Positions 8,637 to 18,166 are shown, numbered from the stretch's first letter. The stretch: 50,740 bases of DNA from an uncultured Porphyromonadaceae bacterium (GCA_947175665.1 CAMWNR010000003.1:1-50740); one strand, 5' to 3'. The notes: generated by a model from the sequence alone, not told the origin. Translations and numbers: made by a program.

Positions 8637-10190
8637 TTAATTGCCAGAGAGTGTAAATATGTCATGCTGAGGGTCATAAATCGGTGATTTAATACCTAAA
8701 AATCTTAATACCGAGTGGAATATATCGTATTGCGATCCCTTGCGATTTGCATCTATCTTCATTGTCGGGTCGGAGGTGCGGACGATAAAGGGGATTTCGG
8801 TCTGAACTTTTGGCGCTATTGCCATCGGCACACCGTGCATATACAGGTTACCCTCGCCTAAAGATTCTCCGTGATCCGAAATAAATATCACGCAACTCCT
8901 CACACCCTCCATATTTTTAAGTGTATCGATTACATTATGTATCAGATAATCTGTATAGAGGATGGTATTGTCGTATCCGTTTACCAATTCTTTGTGGTCT
9001 ACCTTTGACATCTCGGTCTGAGTCGTAACCGGGGCAAACTTTTCGAATTCTTTCGGGTAGTTGGTGCTATACGTCGGTCCGTGGCTGGTATAAGTATGTA
9101 TGGCTATAAATATCTTGTCGTTTTTGCTTTGTCGAACCGTCTCCCCTATACCCTCGTAAAGGATACCGTCATATCTACCATCTTTATCAGGATATTTTTT
9201 AGCCATATCCCCCTTCTTATAATATTTTTCGATATGTAGCGGTGCCTCTCCCCAGTTACTTGTACGCCACTCTACATCTACACCTGCCCTGTACAGATAG
9301 TTGGGTAGCGGTTCGTAAAGTTTTTCGCTTTCCTTATAATCGAGGATCGCTTTCACGCCGGCGGTGGTATAGGTTGCCACCGATTCTGCTATTAGCGACA
9401 CTACACTATCCCCCGATAGTTTCGGATTGGTTTCTCGCTCGTAACCGTAAAGTGAGAAATTGGCTCTTCGTGCAGACTCACCGATGATGAGCACACATAC
9501 ATCTTTATGACCATCGGTATTACGCTCTATTGTAGCCTCGGGGAGCAGTATCTCTTTTGCGTTAATTTTATTTTGTTGGATTTTCCATCTCACGGAGTTG
9601 ACGATATATGACCACGGACTCAACATGCTCCCTAATTCGCTGGAATGCTTGTCAATCCATGTGAAGTTGCTGAAGTTTGCCAATATAAATATCAGTATTA
9701 CACCTATGGCGATTCCGATATTTGCAAAAAATCTCTTAATACTACCATAATCCACCTTTTGCAAAATCAGATAAATTGCCGGCACCACTCCTAATATTAC
9801 CAGATACCCGACTAATCCCCATGAGAGAAATGAGGATGCCTCGGAGTATTGGGTATTGTAGACGTTGCCCATCATCTTGGCTGTGAGCATCACGTTATAG
9901 AAATGGATAAAGTAGAAAGATGCCGCGTTCAATATCAATAGGATTGATAGCAAAACCTTACCCACTATCCTTCCGGCATACAGTATAAGATAGTAGAAGA
10001 AGTAATTTGCCGCCAACATTATGACGACAAGAGTCGAGATTACCCATACAGCATTAAAACCACCGTCAAGATTCTTGCTTACATAATTGAAAAACGGGAT
10101 ATTATATGCAAGCAGTGTAAATATGCTAAGTATCCCTGTAAGCAACCATAACGGCATTTTCTCTTTCACTATATCGATTATCTTGCACAT
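8637..10190 (-). CDS. Phosphoethanolamine transferase-like membrane enzyme (EptA family, alkaline-phosphatase fold)
   Basis: The N-terminal 175 residues contain about five transmembrane helices. The rest is a periplasmic sulfatase/alkaline-phosphatase-fold domain. IIGESARRANFSLYGYERETNP (Glu238) is the family's first metal motif. HTYTSHGPTY and FISDHGESLGEGNLYMHG supply the later His and Asp-His ligands. The nucleophile should be a Thr near 273-276 (VATYTTAG). The usual CGTSTxxSVPC context around that Thr, with its cysteines, is not preserved, so the substrate may differ from classical lipid A transferases. The expected role is transfer of phosphoethanolamine to lipid A or another envelope glycan. 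It lies downstream of a PHP-domain gene on the same strand, 117 bp away. Confidence 0.8.
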   Translation of the reverse strand: MCKIIDIVKEKMPLWLLTGILSIFTLLAYNIPFFNYVSKNLDGGFNAVWVISTLVVIMLAANYFFYYLILYAGRIVGKVLLSILLILNAASFYFIHFYNVMLTAKMMGNVYNTQYSEASSFLSWGLVGYLVILGVVPAIYLILQKVDYGSIKRFFANIGIAIGVILIFILANFSNFTWIDKHSSELGSMLSPWSYIVNSVRWKIQQNKINAKEILLPEATIERNTDGHKDVCVLIIGESARRANFSLYGYERETNPKLSGDSVVSLIAESVATYTTAGVKAILDYKESEKLYEPLPNYLYRAGVDVEWRTSNWGEAPLHIEKYYKKGDMAKKYPDKDGRYDGILYEGIGETVRQSKNDKIFIAIHTYTSHGPTYSTNYPKEFEKFAPVTTQTEMSKVDHKELVNGYDNTILYTDYLIHNVIDTLKNMEGVRSCVIFISDHGESLGEGNLYMHGVPMAIAPKVQTEIPFIVRTSDPTMKIDANRKGSQYDIFHSVLRFLGIKSPIYDPQHDIFTLSGN

Positions 10191-10240
10191 CTTTTTATGA
10201 ATCGGAGGGTAGTACTGATAAAGCCGGCGATTTTTATTAT

Positions 10241-10306
10241 CTTGATTTAACCTGATTTATCTTGATTAATTTTTATTTGGCTTGATTTAGGCTGATTTAT
10301 TTTGAT
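10241..10306. repeat. AT-rich direct repeats of about 10-bp rhythm
   Basis: Two 26-bp copies (10241-10266 and 10281-10306) differ at three positions. Within each, CTTGATTTA-like decamers recur at close to one helical turn. The block fills the spacer between the PHP-domain and transferase genes. It could be phased protein-binding sites or slippage-generated filler; no promoter consensus was found in it. Confidence 0.6.
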
Positions 10307-10307
10307 A

Positions 10308-11510
10308 TTATTGCATTTTTAGTTTCCGGAGTTTATTAAACAGCCATAATATGCCTGCTGCCAGAGTGAGGAGAATTAACTGATATATTATGGTCAGTGG
10401 CCAGTTTATAGTATGGGCGTTGGCTCGCATCGGAGTTGCAGATGATGAAGCATCATATCTCGCAAAGGGATTGGTGTAAATTACCTCTCCTCCAGGGAAG
10501 TAGATATTTAGTCTGGCATAAGTATCCTCCGGTCTGAATCCGTATTCTAACGAGTCTGTTTCTATAATCTTCATCAACGTGGCATGATCCTGCCCGAATA
10601 CTTTTATACTGTCGGCCATCTCACTTAGTTTTACAAAGATAGTATCTCCGGGTAGTAAACCAATCTTATTTATTGCCGGTAGCACCTTGTTACGACGATA
10701 TTTTTCATCCCAATCACCATCACCATAATCAGGTACGCGCATACTGTAATAAGCACCATCGAGCAGTACCCTTTTTATCTCGTCATATTCTCCTGACTTG
10801 GCATTGACAAAATTGCATCTTATGGCTATGCGTCCGCTCTTGTCGGGAAAGTGAAGGTCGTCGTTTGCCAGTCCGAAACTGTAATGTCCGGCCGATAGAG
10901 CCCAATCCCAGTACTCATTTTCGGTAGTCTTGCCTGAGTCGAGTTCTATTATCTCATACCCTTCAAGATTCTCCATCTGCGATTTATTGATAGTGCGTGT
11001 ACGCGCCGGATGATTAAATTGTATGAAATCGGCACTGTCATGAAGATAATCTAATTGAAACTGCTTTTGCGATGCAAGAAAGGGAAACAGATTATCCCAA
11101 TGTATCACGCCTTTGCTACCGAATACAAGTTTATGAAACTTATAGGCGTTATACCCTTGCTCATATACATTAACCTGCAGGGTAGAATCTGTAGGATGCT
11201 TGGTAATCTCGTTATGATTTGAGTAGGTGATAATATCGTAATTCAATTTTCGATACTTATCTTCTACATAATCCGGCCACTGCGGACACTCATTCAGCAA
11301 TCCCTTCACCCTTGTATGCGTGTGGAAATTAGCCCGCTTCCAACCTACTGCGGCATCATAGTTACGATAAGGATCAAACACATCAGGCCCCTCAAACGGG
11401 TGCGGTTCTGCAAAATTATAAATAGGGCTGAAACTCAGTATTACTACTATAAAGAGCGCACCGAGTATTACCAATCCTAAAATCTTGGAGACTGTCTTCA
11501 GATATTTCAT
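10308..11510 (-). CDS. Membrane-anchored PHP-domain protein, putative metal-dependent phosphoesterase
   Basis: One N-terminal transmembrane helix (MKYLKTVSKILGLVILGALFIVVIL) is followed by a PHP-type domain. Visible elements are NFHTHTRVKG, YSNHNEI, FNHPA and ANDDLH, the usual spaced His/Asp metal ligands. A second transmembrane helix lies near the C-terminus (WPLTIIYQLILLTLAAGILWLF). The catalytic part should be periplasmic. I prefer the ATG at 11510 (400 aa): it starts directly at the membrane helix, while the longer ORF start (11558) would run through a stem-loop. It follows nuoN by 71 bp with no recognised promoter, so read-through from the respiratory operon is possible. Substrate unknown. 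Confidence 0.65.
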   Translation of the reverse strand: MKYLKTVSKILGLVILGALFIVVILSFSPIYNFAEPHPFEGPDVFDPYRNYDAAVGWKRANFHTHTRVKGLLNECPQWPDYVEDKYRKLNYDIITYSNHNEITKHPTDSTLQVNVYEQGYNAYKFHKLVFGSKGVIHWDNLFPFLASQKQFQLDYLHDSADFIQFNHPARTRTINKSQMENLEGYEIIELDSGKTTENEYWDWALSAGHYSFGLANDDLHFPDKSGRIAIRCNFVNAKSGEYDEIKRVLLDGAYYSMRVPDYGDGDWDEKYRRNKVLPAINKIGLLPGDTIFVKLSEMADSIKVFGQDHATLMKIIETDSLEYGFRPEDTYARLNIYFPGGEVIYTNPFARYDASSSATPMRANAHTINWPLTIIYQLILLTLAAGILWLFNKLRKLKMQ

Positions 11511-11519
11511 AATAATATT

Positions 11520-11558
11520 TTGCCCATCTATAAACGCGGTGCATTTACAGATGGGCAA
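11520..11558 (-). terminator. Stem-loop between nuoN and the PHP-domain gene
   Basis: TTGCCCATCT (11520-11529) and AGATGGGCAA (11549-11558) form a perfect 10-bp stem with a 19-nt loop. On the - strand it is followed by AAATATTATT and then the ATG of the PHP-domain gene, with no T-run. It may be a weak terminator of the nuo/atp operon or a structure that masks translation of the next gene. Confidence 0.5.
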
Positions 11559-11581
11559 TAGTTGTGTTGTATAGTTACAGA

Positions 11582-13051
11582 TTAATTAAGTCCGGGCAAT
11601 ATAAATGTTTCACCTACTACATTTACAAGCCACTGGTATACGCAACTAACCAGACCGAGTAAGAGGATACCACCTACGCAGAGAGTAAGTGCCACCTTCT
11701 CACAAGCACCTGTACCGAATGACTGGATCTTCGGTTCATCGGCTGAAATCCACATTGCTTTCACTACAAGGAGATAGTAGTATAGAGATATGATAGTGTT
11801 GATAAGTGCTATCAATACCAGCATGTAGAGAGCCATTGAGTTTGAACCTGTCACTGAAGTAAAGATAAGAATCTTAGAGAAGAATCCTGCGAAAGGAGGG
11901 ATACCGGCGAGTGAGAACATAGCCAGTGTCATCGCTACCGCGATATAAGGATTTGTCTTGTGCAGACCCTTATAGTCATCCATACTTACCAGTCCGGTAC
12001 GGTCTTCGATCATGCTGATGATTGCGAATGCACCGAGGTTGCTCACTACGTATACAAGTATGTAGAACATCATTGAGGCCAGACCCAAAGTATCCGCGGC
12101 CATAACACCGAGCATGATATATCCTGCCTGTGATACAGAGGAGAATGCCATGAATCGCTTCATGTTTTTCTGACGCATTGCAAAGAGGTTACCTACTGTA
12201 ATTGTAGCGATAATCACAGCATAGAGCATCCACTCCCATGCCTGACTGTATACCTGACCGAATACCTGAACGAATATTACAAAGAATGCGAATGCAGCAG
12301 CGCCTTTTGATACAACAGAGAGATATGCGGTGACTGCAGTCGGAGCACCCTGATATACATCACCTGTCCAGAGGTGGAAAGGTACGAGCGAGAGTTTGAA
12401 ACCGATACCTGCAAGTACAAACGCGAGAGCCACAAGAAGCATAGTGCTCATCATGCCGCCGTTGAAACTTGCTGCGATATCGCTGAAGTAAAGCGAACCA
12501 CCTGAGAGTGCATATACGAAACTCAGACCCATAAGGAGGATTGCCGATGAGAATACCGCGGTAAGTATATACTTGATAGCAGCCTCATGGCTCTCATATT
12601 TATGTTTGTTAAATGCTACAAGAGCCGCTATAGGTAGAGATGCTGATTCAAGACCGATGATGAATAGCAGGAAGTGACGGGCTGAAATCATGAGATACAT
12701 TCCGAAGAGTGTTACGAGCAACAACTCATAAAACTCACCTTTACGTATGATCACCATATCGGTTTCAACCCACTTTGCTGCTTCAAGCATACAGATAAAT
12801 ACACCTACGTTAAGTATGCACTTCATTGCTTTGCAGGCCGGAGAGTCTACATACATACCTCCAAATACACTCTCTGAGCAGCCGGGTACGATCCAGATTG
12901 CTACAGTACCGAGCAGGAAGAGCACGGTAGTGAAGGGGGTAAGGAATTTCTTGCCATTATCGGGAGTAAATGTATCGAAGAGGAATACGAGCAAGAAAAT
13001 TCCCAGAATTATCAGTTCAGGCATCATTGCCCCAAATTGAGAATAGTCCAT
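11582..13051 (-). CDS. nuoN: NADH-quinone oxidoreductase subunit N
   Basis: Antiporter-like membrane subunit of complex I, one of three proton-translocating modules in the membrane arm. The 489-aa polytopic protein has FELLLVTLFG-like early helices, the conserved LESASLPIAAL segment and the proton-channel signature LVPFHLWTGDVYQGAPTAVTAYLSVVSKGAA with its buried Lys. About 14 transmembrane helices are expected. It is the last gene of the respiratory cluster, 28 bp after nuoM. Confidence 0.95.
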   Translation of the reverse strand: MDYSQFGAMMPELIILGIFLLVFLFDTFTPDNGKKFLTPFTTVLFLLGTVAIWIVPGCSESVFGGMYVDSPACKAMKCILNVGVFICMLEAAKWVETDMVIIRKGEFYELLLVTLFGMYLMISARHFLLFIIGLESASLPIAALVAFNKHKYESHEAAIKYILTAVFSSAILLMGLSFVYALSGGSLYFSDIAASFNGGMMSTMLLVALAFVLAGIGFKLSLVPFHLWTGDVYQGAPTAVTAYLSVVSKGAAAFAFFVIFVQVFGQVYSQAWEWMLYAVIIATITVGNLFAMRQKNMKRFMAFSSVSQAGYIMLGVMAADTLGLASMMFYILVYVVSNLGAFAIISMIEDRTGLVSMDDYKGLHKTNPYIAVAMTLAMFSLAGIPPFAGFFSKILIFTSVTGSNSMALYMLVLIALINTIISLYYYLLVVKAMWISADEPKIQSFGTGACEKVALTLCVGGILLLGLVSCVYQWLVNVVGETFILPGLN

Positions 13052-13079
13052 TTCTTTATATCAATTAGATCGTTATCGT

Positions 13080-14594
13080 TTAGATTGCGGTCTGCAGAGC
13101 CTTTACAATCGGGAGAAACGAGTGCTGTATAGTCTCGTTGATCCAATTGGGGAAGCAGCCGATACCGGCAATACAAATAATCAGTGTTACAGTTGAGAAA
13201 CGCTCAAACCATGTAGCGTCTGTAAGTTGCAGATGATGCTGGTCGTAAACCGGACCGAGTAGGAGTTTGCCTACTACTCGCAAGATATAGACTGCAGTTA
13301 TTACAATCGAACATGTAGCGGCTACCACAAATGCTCTGTGGAAGAAGTCGACATCTTCCCACGCACCGAAGAAGATAGTCATTTCGGCTACGAAACCTGA
13401 GAGACCGGGCAGACCGAGTGATGCGAAACCTGCTATCATGTAGCAAACGCCCAGATACGGCATTATCTGCATCAAGCCTCCCATCTGGCGGATATCGCGT
13501 GTATGGGTTCTGCCATATATCATACCGATCAATGCAAAGAAGAGTGCTGTCATCAGACCATGAGAGAGCATCTGGAGGATTGCACCTGTCATAGCAGTAG
13601 TGTTGAGCATAAGGAGTGCGAAAAGCACCATACCGCAGTGGCTCACTGATGAGTAAGCATTGATATATTTGAGGTCTGTCTGTACGCATGCCGAGAATGC
13701 ACCGTATACTACACTTATACCTGTAAGGATGATGAATATCCATGCAAGTTCATTGGCTGCCTGAGGCAAAAGATAGATGGCAATGCGGAAGCATCCGTAA
13801 CCACCGAGTTTCATAAGCACACCTGCGTGAAGCATTGATACGGCAGTAGGCGCACAAGCGTGACCATCGGGACTCCATGTATGGAAGGGGAACATAGCAC
13901 CGAGCACACCGAAGCCGACAAAGGTAAAGCAGAAAAGGAGATTCTGCCACGTAGGATCAACGGCATTGTTGTGAGCGATCTCAAGGATATTCCATGTGAG
14001 TTCGCCCCCTTCGGGAGCACTGTGCCAGTAGATGCCGAGCAGACCGAGCATCAGGAATGCGGAGCCACCCATAAGCATCAGGGTAAGTTTCATGGCCGAA
14101 TACTCCTTACGTCCTGTACCCCATACACCGATAAGGAGGTACATCGGGATAAGAGCCACCTCATAAAACATGAACATAGTGAACATGTCGATAGAGATAA
14201 AGAAGCCGAATACTCCGGTGCTCAGGAGTGCAAACCAGAGGAAAAAGTTCTTGGGGAGCGGATTAATCTTCCATGATGCGAAAGTACCGGCAAAAACTAT
14301 GATAGCCGAGAGGAGAAGCATCAAAACAGATATACCGTCTACACCTACTGCAAGGTGTATGTTAAGCGGGGCATACCACATCCAACTGCCGCGATAGAGC
14401 ATCTCATCATCGATACCCGCCGCACGCAGACCCAGGAAGTCTACACAGAGCCAGATGGCAAGTGCCAACAGCGCTGTACTGCCCACTACCATGACCGCAC
14501 GGATTGCGCCCATGCCGTTGTTACGACACAGACCGAGACCGGCCATCATCAATATAGGGATGATTACAAACCAGATTAATATATTTCCGAACAT
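13080..14594 (-). CDS. nuoM: NADH-quinone oxidoreductase subunit M
   Basis: Antiporter-like complex I membrane subunit of 504 aa. FMFYEVALIPMYLLIGVWG contains the essential Glu of helix 5. FPFHTWSPDGHACAPTAVSMLHAGVLMKLGGYG is the central channel motif with the conserved Lys, and YSSVSHCGMV follows. Length and motifs fit NuoM rather than NuoL or NuoN. The gap to nuoL upstream is 54 bp. Confidence 0.96.
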   Translation of the reverse strand: MFGNILIWFVIIPILMMAGLGLCRNNGMGAIRAVMVVGSTALLALAIWLCVDFLGLRAAGIDDEMLYRGSWMWYAPLNIHLAVGVDGISVLMLLLSAIIVFAGTFASWKINPLPKNFFLWFALLSTGVFGFFISIDMFTMFMFYEVALIPMYLLIGVWGTGRKEYSAMKLTLMLMGGSAFLMLGLLGIYWHSAPEGGELTWNILEIAHNNAVDPTWQNLLFCFTFVGFGVLGAMFPFHTWSPDGHACAPTAVSMLHAGVLMKLGGYGCFRIAIYLLPQAANELAWIFIILTGISVVYGAFSACVQTDLKYINAYSSVSHCGMVLFALLMLNTTAMTGAILQMLSHGLMTALFFALIGMIYGRTHTRDIRQMGGLMQIMPYLGVCYMIAGFASLGLPGLSGFVAEMTIFFGAWEDVDFFHRAFVVAATCSIVITAVYILRVVGKLLLGPVYDQHHLQLTDATWFERFSTVTLIICIAGIGCFPNWINETIQHSFLPIVKALQTAI

Positions 14595-14648
14595 AATCGT
14601 AAGTTGTTACTGATGTTGTGTTGTTATCGTTTTAACTTCTTCCGTAGG

Positions 14649-16592
14649 TTAGATTATGCATATCAATGTGATGATTGCAAGTGCAAGCGCACCGAAGAAG
14701 TACCAAAGTACGTATGCCTGTACATTACCGCTCTGCATACCGCGGATAGAGTAACTTACCTTCTGTGTTACCTTGGCAAAGCCATCCATTGTAGCATCGA
14801 TGACATGACGGTCAAACCATGCGATTGCCTTACAGATACCGTTGAAGATAATGTTGTGGGTGATGAAGAGATAAATCTCATCCCAGTAGAAGCGATGATA
14901 TGCTGCTGTCCAGAGTCCGGGGAGAGCATTGCGGAATTTCTCGGGGAGCGGATTCTTTTTGCGATACATTACGGTAGCAAGAAGTATCGCCAATACCGCT
15001 ACTGTAAGAGAGGTGGCCGCTACAGGAGCCTCGATATGGATGTGATAGGGAGCACCGTTCCATGTCACGAGTTCGCCGAAGGGTATAAAGCCTGAAACGC
15101 AACTTACCGCAGCAAGAATGATGAGAGGCAATGACATTTGCCAGGGAGCATCGTGGGGTTTGTGATGCTCGTATTCGGGATTCTCTTCCCACCAGAAGAT
15201 GAGATAATAGAGTCTGAACATATAGAATGCAGTAAGACCTGCTACCATAGTCATCCAGGCACCCCAGAACCAGTGGCGGGCAAACATTGCGGCCAGCATC
15301 TCGTCTTTTGAGAAGAAACCAGAGAAGGGGTAAATACCGGCAATAGCAAGACAGCCGATGAGGAATGTCCAGTGAGTGATAGGCATATATTTGCGCAGAC
15401 CACCCATCTTGGTATAGTCATTAGAGTGCACGGCATGAATAAGAGCACCTGCTCCGAGGAAGAGGAGCGCCTTAAACATAGCGTGTGTGAAGAGGTGGAA
15501 CATACCTGCCATATATCCGAGACCGGAGTAATGCTCACCGGGAATCATATAATCGCGAGCCACACCGAGCGACACCATCATAAATGCTATCTGCGAGATA
15601 GTAGAGAACGCGAGTACACGTTTGATGTCAACCTGAGTACATGCTACAACTGCGGCATAGAATGCTGTGATTGCACCTACACAGCAAATGAAGGTCATGG
15701 ATGCCTCAACCACACAATATACGGGGAACATGCGCGCTACCAGATATACACCTGCTACAACCATTGTAGCAGCGTGGATAAGTGCTGATACCGGAGTAGG
15801 ACCCTCCATTGCATCGGGAAGCCAGATATGCAACGGAAGCATCGCTGACTTACCCATACCACCGGTAAAGATGAGTACCATAGCCCAAGTCAATACCGAG
15901 CATCCCATAAATGTTGCTCCACCAGTCTCGGCGAGTACATTCATCGGGTTGGAGGTCATGGATACGAAGTTAAATGTATCTGTGAAGTATGAAAGTGTCA
16001 GGATACCGAGCAGGAATCCGAGGTCGGCAAATCGAGTCACGATAAATGCTTTCTTTGAAGCCGATACCGCTGAGGGGAGACGGTAGAAGAAACCGATAAG
16101 CAGGAATGAAGATACACCTACAAGTTCCCAGAATATATACATCTGGAAAATATTGGTAGCCACTACAAGACCCAACATAGAGAAGGAGAAGAGTGACAGG
16201 AATGCGTAGTATCTCTGGAAACCGCCTTCATGTTCCATATAACCCCAACTGTAAAGATGCACCATAAAGGAGATTGTAGTGATGACTACAAGCATCATTG
16301 CCGAGATAGGATCGAGAAGGAAACCGAGATTGACTACAAGTTTGGGAGTGAATGCCAACCAGGTCACATCAAAAACCTGATACTGCTGGCGCACGCCGTC
16401 GATTATAAACTCAGGGTTTCCGCTAAAGAAATAAGTGAACGCTACAATATAGGCAAGCGTCATGGTGGTTCCCATGCCGAGTATGCCTAATATGCCCGCT
16501 ACCTTACGACTCATCTTTACTCCGCCGATACCGAGGAGCAAAAACATGAAGAGGGGCAGACAAAGAATCAGGATTGGTAATGTAATGCCCAT
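14649..16592 (-). CDS. nuoL: NADH-quinone oxidoreductase subunit L
   Basis: The largest antiporter-like subunit of complex I (647 aa), located at the distal end of the membrane arm. MYIFWELVGVSSFLLIGF, GKSAMLPLHIWLPDAMEGPTPVSALIHAATMVVAGVYL and LAFSTISQIAFMMV are all diagnostic. The length is enough for the C-terminal lateral helix that braces NuoM and NuoN. Its start lies 4 bp after the nuoK stop codon, indicating tight translational coupling. Confidence 0.96.
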   Translation of the reverse strand: MGITLPILILCLPLFMFLLLGIGGVKMSRKVAGILGILGMGTTMTLAYIVAFTYFFSGNPEFIIDGVRQQYQVFDVTWLAFTPKLVVNLGFLLDPISAMMLVVITTISFMVHLYSWGYMEHEGGFQRYYAFLSLFSFSMLGLVVATNIFQMYIFWELVGVSSFLLIGFFYRLPSAVSASKKAFIVTRFADLGFLLGILTLSYFTDTFNFVSMTSNPMNVLAETGGATFMGCSVLTWAMVLIFTGGMGKSAMLPLHIWLPDAMEGPTPVSALIHAATMVVAGVYLVARMFPVYCVVEASMTFICCVGAITAFYAAVVACTQVDIKRVLAFSTISQIAFMMVSLGVARDYMIPGEHYSGLGYMAGMFHLFTHAMFKALLFLGAGALIHAVHSNDYTKMGGLRKYMPITHWTFLIGCLAIAGIYPFSGFFSKDEMLAAMFARHWFWGAWMTMVAGLTAFYMFRLYYLIFWWEENPEYEHHKPHDAPWQMSLPLIILAAVSCVSGFIPFGELVTWNGAPYHIHIEAPVAATSLTVAVLAILLATVMYRKKNPLPEKFRNALPGLWTAAYHRFYWDEIYLFITHNIIFNGICKAIAWFDRHVIDATMDGFAKVTQKVSYSIRGMQSGNVQAYVLWYFFGALALAIITLICII

Positions 16593-16596
16593 ATTA

Positions 16597-16908
16597 TTAA
16601 TGTTTCATTTTGTTAGATTCCAATACATTTGTGCTTCCTACCGCACGGTAGATATTGATGATGATGGCAATGGCAATTGCTGTCTCGGCAGCCGCTATAG
16701 CGATTGCGAAGAGTGTGAATACCATACCCTCCATCGAACCCGGGAAGAGGAAGCGATTGAAGATTGCAAAATTAAGATCGGCCGAGTTGAGCATCAATTC
16801 GAGCGATATAAGAATAGCAATCATATTCTTGCGGGTGACAAACCCGTAGACACCGCAGGCGAACATCACCACACTCGGCACAAGATACCAAAGAAGATTT
16901 AGATCCAT
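16597..16908 (-). CDS. nuoK: NADH-quinone oxidoreductase subunit K
   Basis: Small three-helix complex I subunit (103 aa). It keeps the two membrane glutamates expected in NuoK, in SLELMLNS and AAAETAIAIAI, which form part of the hydrophilic axis for proton transfer. The C-terminal tail is short and polar. It starts 31 bp after nuoJ ends. Confidence 0.95.
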   Translation of the reverse strand: MDLNLLWYLVPSVVMFACGVYGFVTRKNMIAILISLELMLNSADLNFAIFNRFLFPGSMEGMVFTLFAIAIAAAETAIAIAIIINIYRAVGSTNVLESNKMKH

Positions 16909-16939
16909 TTTTATATCTGATTATTTTACGGGTTAATAA

Positions 16940-17473
16940 TTATCTTTTGCGTCCTACTGTCACACCGCCGATAATGCTGGCGAGCAAGAGTACACTCACG
17001 GCCTCAAAGGGGAGCAGATACTGGAATCGGTTAGTACCGGTAAAGGCCTCACCTATCATCTTCATAGTGATCTGATCGCCCGACAACGCCTCACCGAGTG
17101 AGAGCATAGTACCGTTTGATGAGCATACCATAGGCATTGTGAAAAGAGCATAGAGCAACAGTGCGGTACCGATACCGGCGGCTACTGCGCCTGCTATGCG
17201 ACGATGACTTTCCATAGGAGCCGCTTTATCATTGGGCTTGTGGGTAAGAAGTATGGCAAACACAAATAGTACCATGATACCACCTGCATAGACCGCTATC
17301 TGCACAGCGCCCAGAAATTGATATCCCATCTGGAAATAGAATACGGCAGACCCGAGAAGTACAAACAATAGATAAGTCGCAGCGCGAAGTATCTTGTCTG
17401 TACGTATAGCCATAAATGAGAAAATGACTATCACGAGTGCCACCACAAAGTAGAGTATTATGTTTCCTACCAT
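16940..17473 (-). CDS. nuoJ: NADH-quinone oxidoreductase subunit J
   Basis: Five-helix complex I membrane subunit (177 aa). The helix 3 region QFLGAVQIAVYAGGIMVLFVFAILLTH is the conserved NuoJ signature, which includes the pi-bulge helix involved in conformational coupling. It is preceded by nuoI (24-bp gap). Confidence 0.95.
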   Translation of the reverse strand: MVGNIILYFVVALVIVIFSFMAIRTDKILRAATYLLFVLLGSAVFYFQMGYQFLGAVQIAVYAGGIMVLFVFAILLTHKPNDKAAPMESHRRIAGAVAAGIGTALLLYALFTMPMVCSSNGTMLSLGEALSGDQITMKMIGEAFTGTNRFQYLLPFEAVSVLLLASIIGGVTVGRKR

Positions 17474-17497
17474 GATGTATATGTCAGTTATTACTTA

Positions 17498-18166
17498 TTA
17501 TTCTGCTTTAGGTTGTTGCTTTTCTTCAGAAGCCTGAGACGCAGATGCATCGGCAGGTGATTCTGCAGCCGGTTGCGCTGCGGCTGCTTTTGCCGCGGCT
17601 TCTCTTTCGGCCTTGATCTTGGCAGCCTTGGCCATTGCCTCAGCCTTGATCTGAGCCAGTTTCTCCGGATCGATTGCAGGCTTGGGAGCCGGTGCTGATG
17701 CAACATCATCGGCCGGTTCGGGACGGTAATTGAGTTGCATTACAAGTTTGTCGCGGGTAAACACTGCCTGCTCGAAATCATTTGTAAACTCAAGGGCATC
17801 CTGCGGACATGTAGTCACACAGAGCATACAGAATGTACAACTCCCGAGGTCGTACATATACTTGTCGAGTTTACGCTTTTTCTTCCCGTCGGGAAGATCC
17901 ACCATTTTAGTGGTCAGTTCGATAGTACCGTTAGGGCAATTCATCTGGCATATACCGCATGCGATACACTTGTGATGGCCCTCGGCATCATATTTCAGAG
18001 TCAATTCCGCGCGAAAGCGATCTGCGATGTGGAGTGTTTCGCGGTTTTCGGGATATTGCTCCGTGATTTTGGGAGTCACAAATTCTTTACCTGTGACACC
18101 CATTCCGGTCACAAGACTCTTCAGTCCTTGGCCGAAACCTGAAAAATATTCCTTAATACTACTCAT
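17498..18166 (-). CDS. nuoI: NADH-quinone oxidoreductase subunit I (2x[4Fe-4S]) with extended C-terminal tail
   Basis: Ferredoxin-like subunit of the complex I connecting arm. Two cluster motifs are intact: CIACGICQMNCP (N6a-type) and CTFCMLCVTTCP (N6b-type). The core ends near residue 160. The last 60 or so residues form a low-complexity Ala/Lys/Glu/Pro tail (KAEREAAAKAAAAQPAAESPAD...), making the protein longer than a typical NuoI of about 160-180 aa. The tail may be disordered or a short helix. The gene starts 10 bp after the atpG stop, which physically joins the atp block to the second nuo block. Confidence 0.95.
   Translation of the reverse strand: MSSIKEYFSGFGQGLKSLVTGMGVTGKEFVTPKITEQYPENRETLHIADRFRAELTLKYDAEGHHKCIACGICQMNCPNGTIELTTKMVDLPDGKKKRKLDKYMYDLGSCTFCMLCVTTCPQDALEFTNDFEQAVFTRDKLVMQLNYRPEPADDVASAPAPKPAIDPEKLAQIKAEAMAKAAKIKAEREAAAKAAAAQPAAESPADASASQASEEKQQPKAE

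Noticed and set aside
8637-10190. Loss of the catalytic nucleophile in the phosphoethanolamine-transferase-like protein
   Set aside because: The GESAR motif supplies the metal-binding Glu, not the nucleophile; a Thr is available near 273-276, so inactivity cannot be claimed.
13204-13743. 179-aa second ORF inside nuoM
   Set aside because: Same strand but another frame; the Arg/Tyr/Cys-rich sequence is typical of a shadow ORF, and nuoM is certain.
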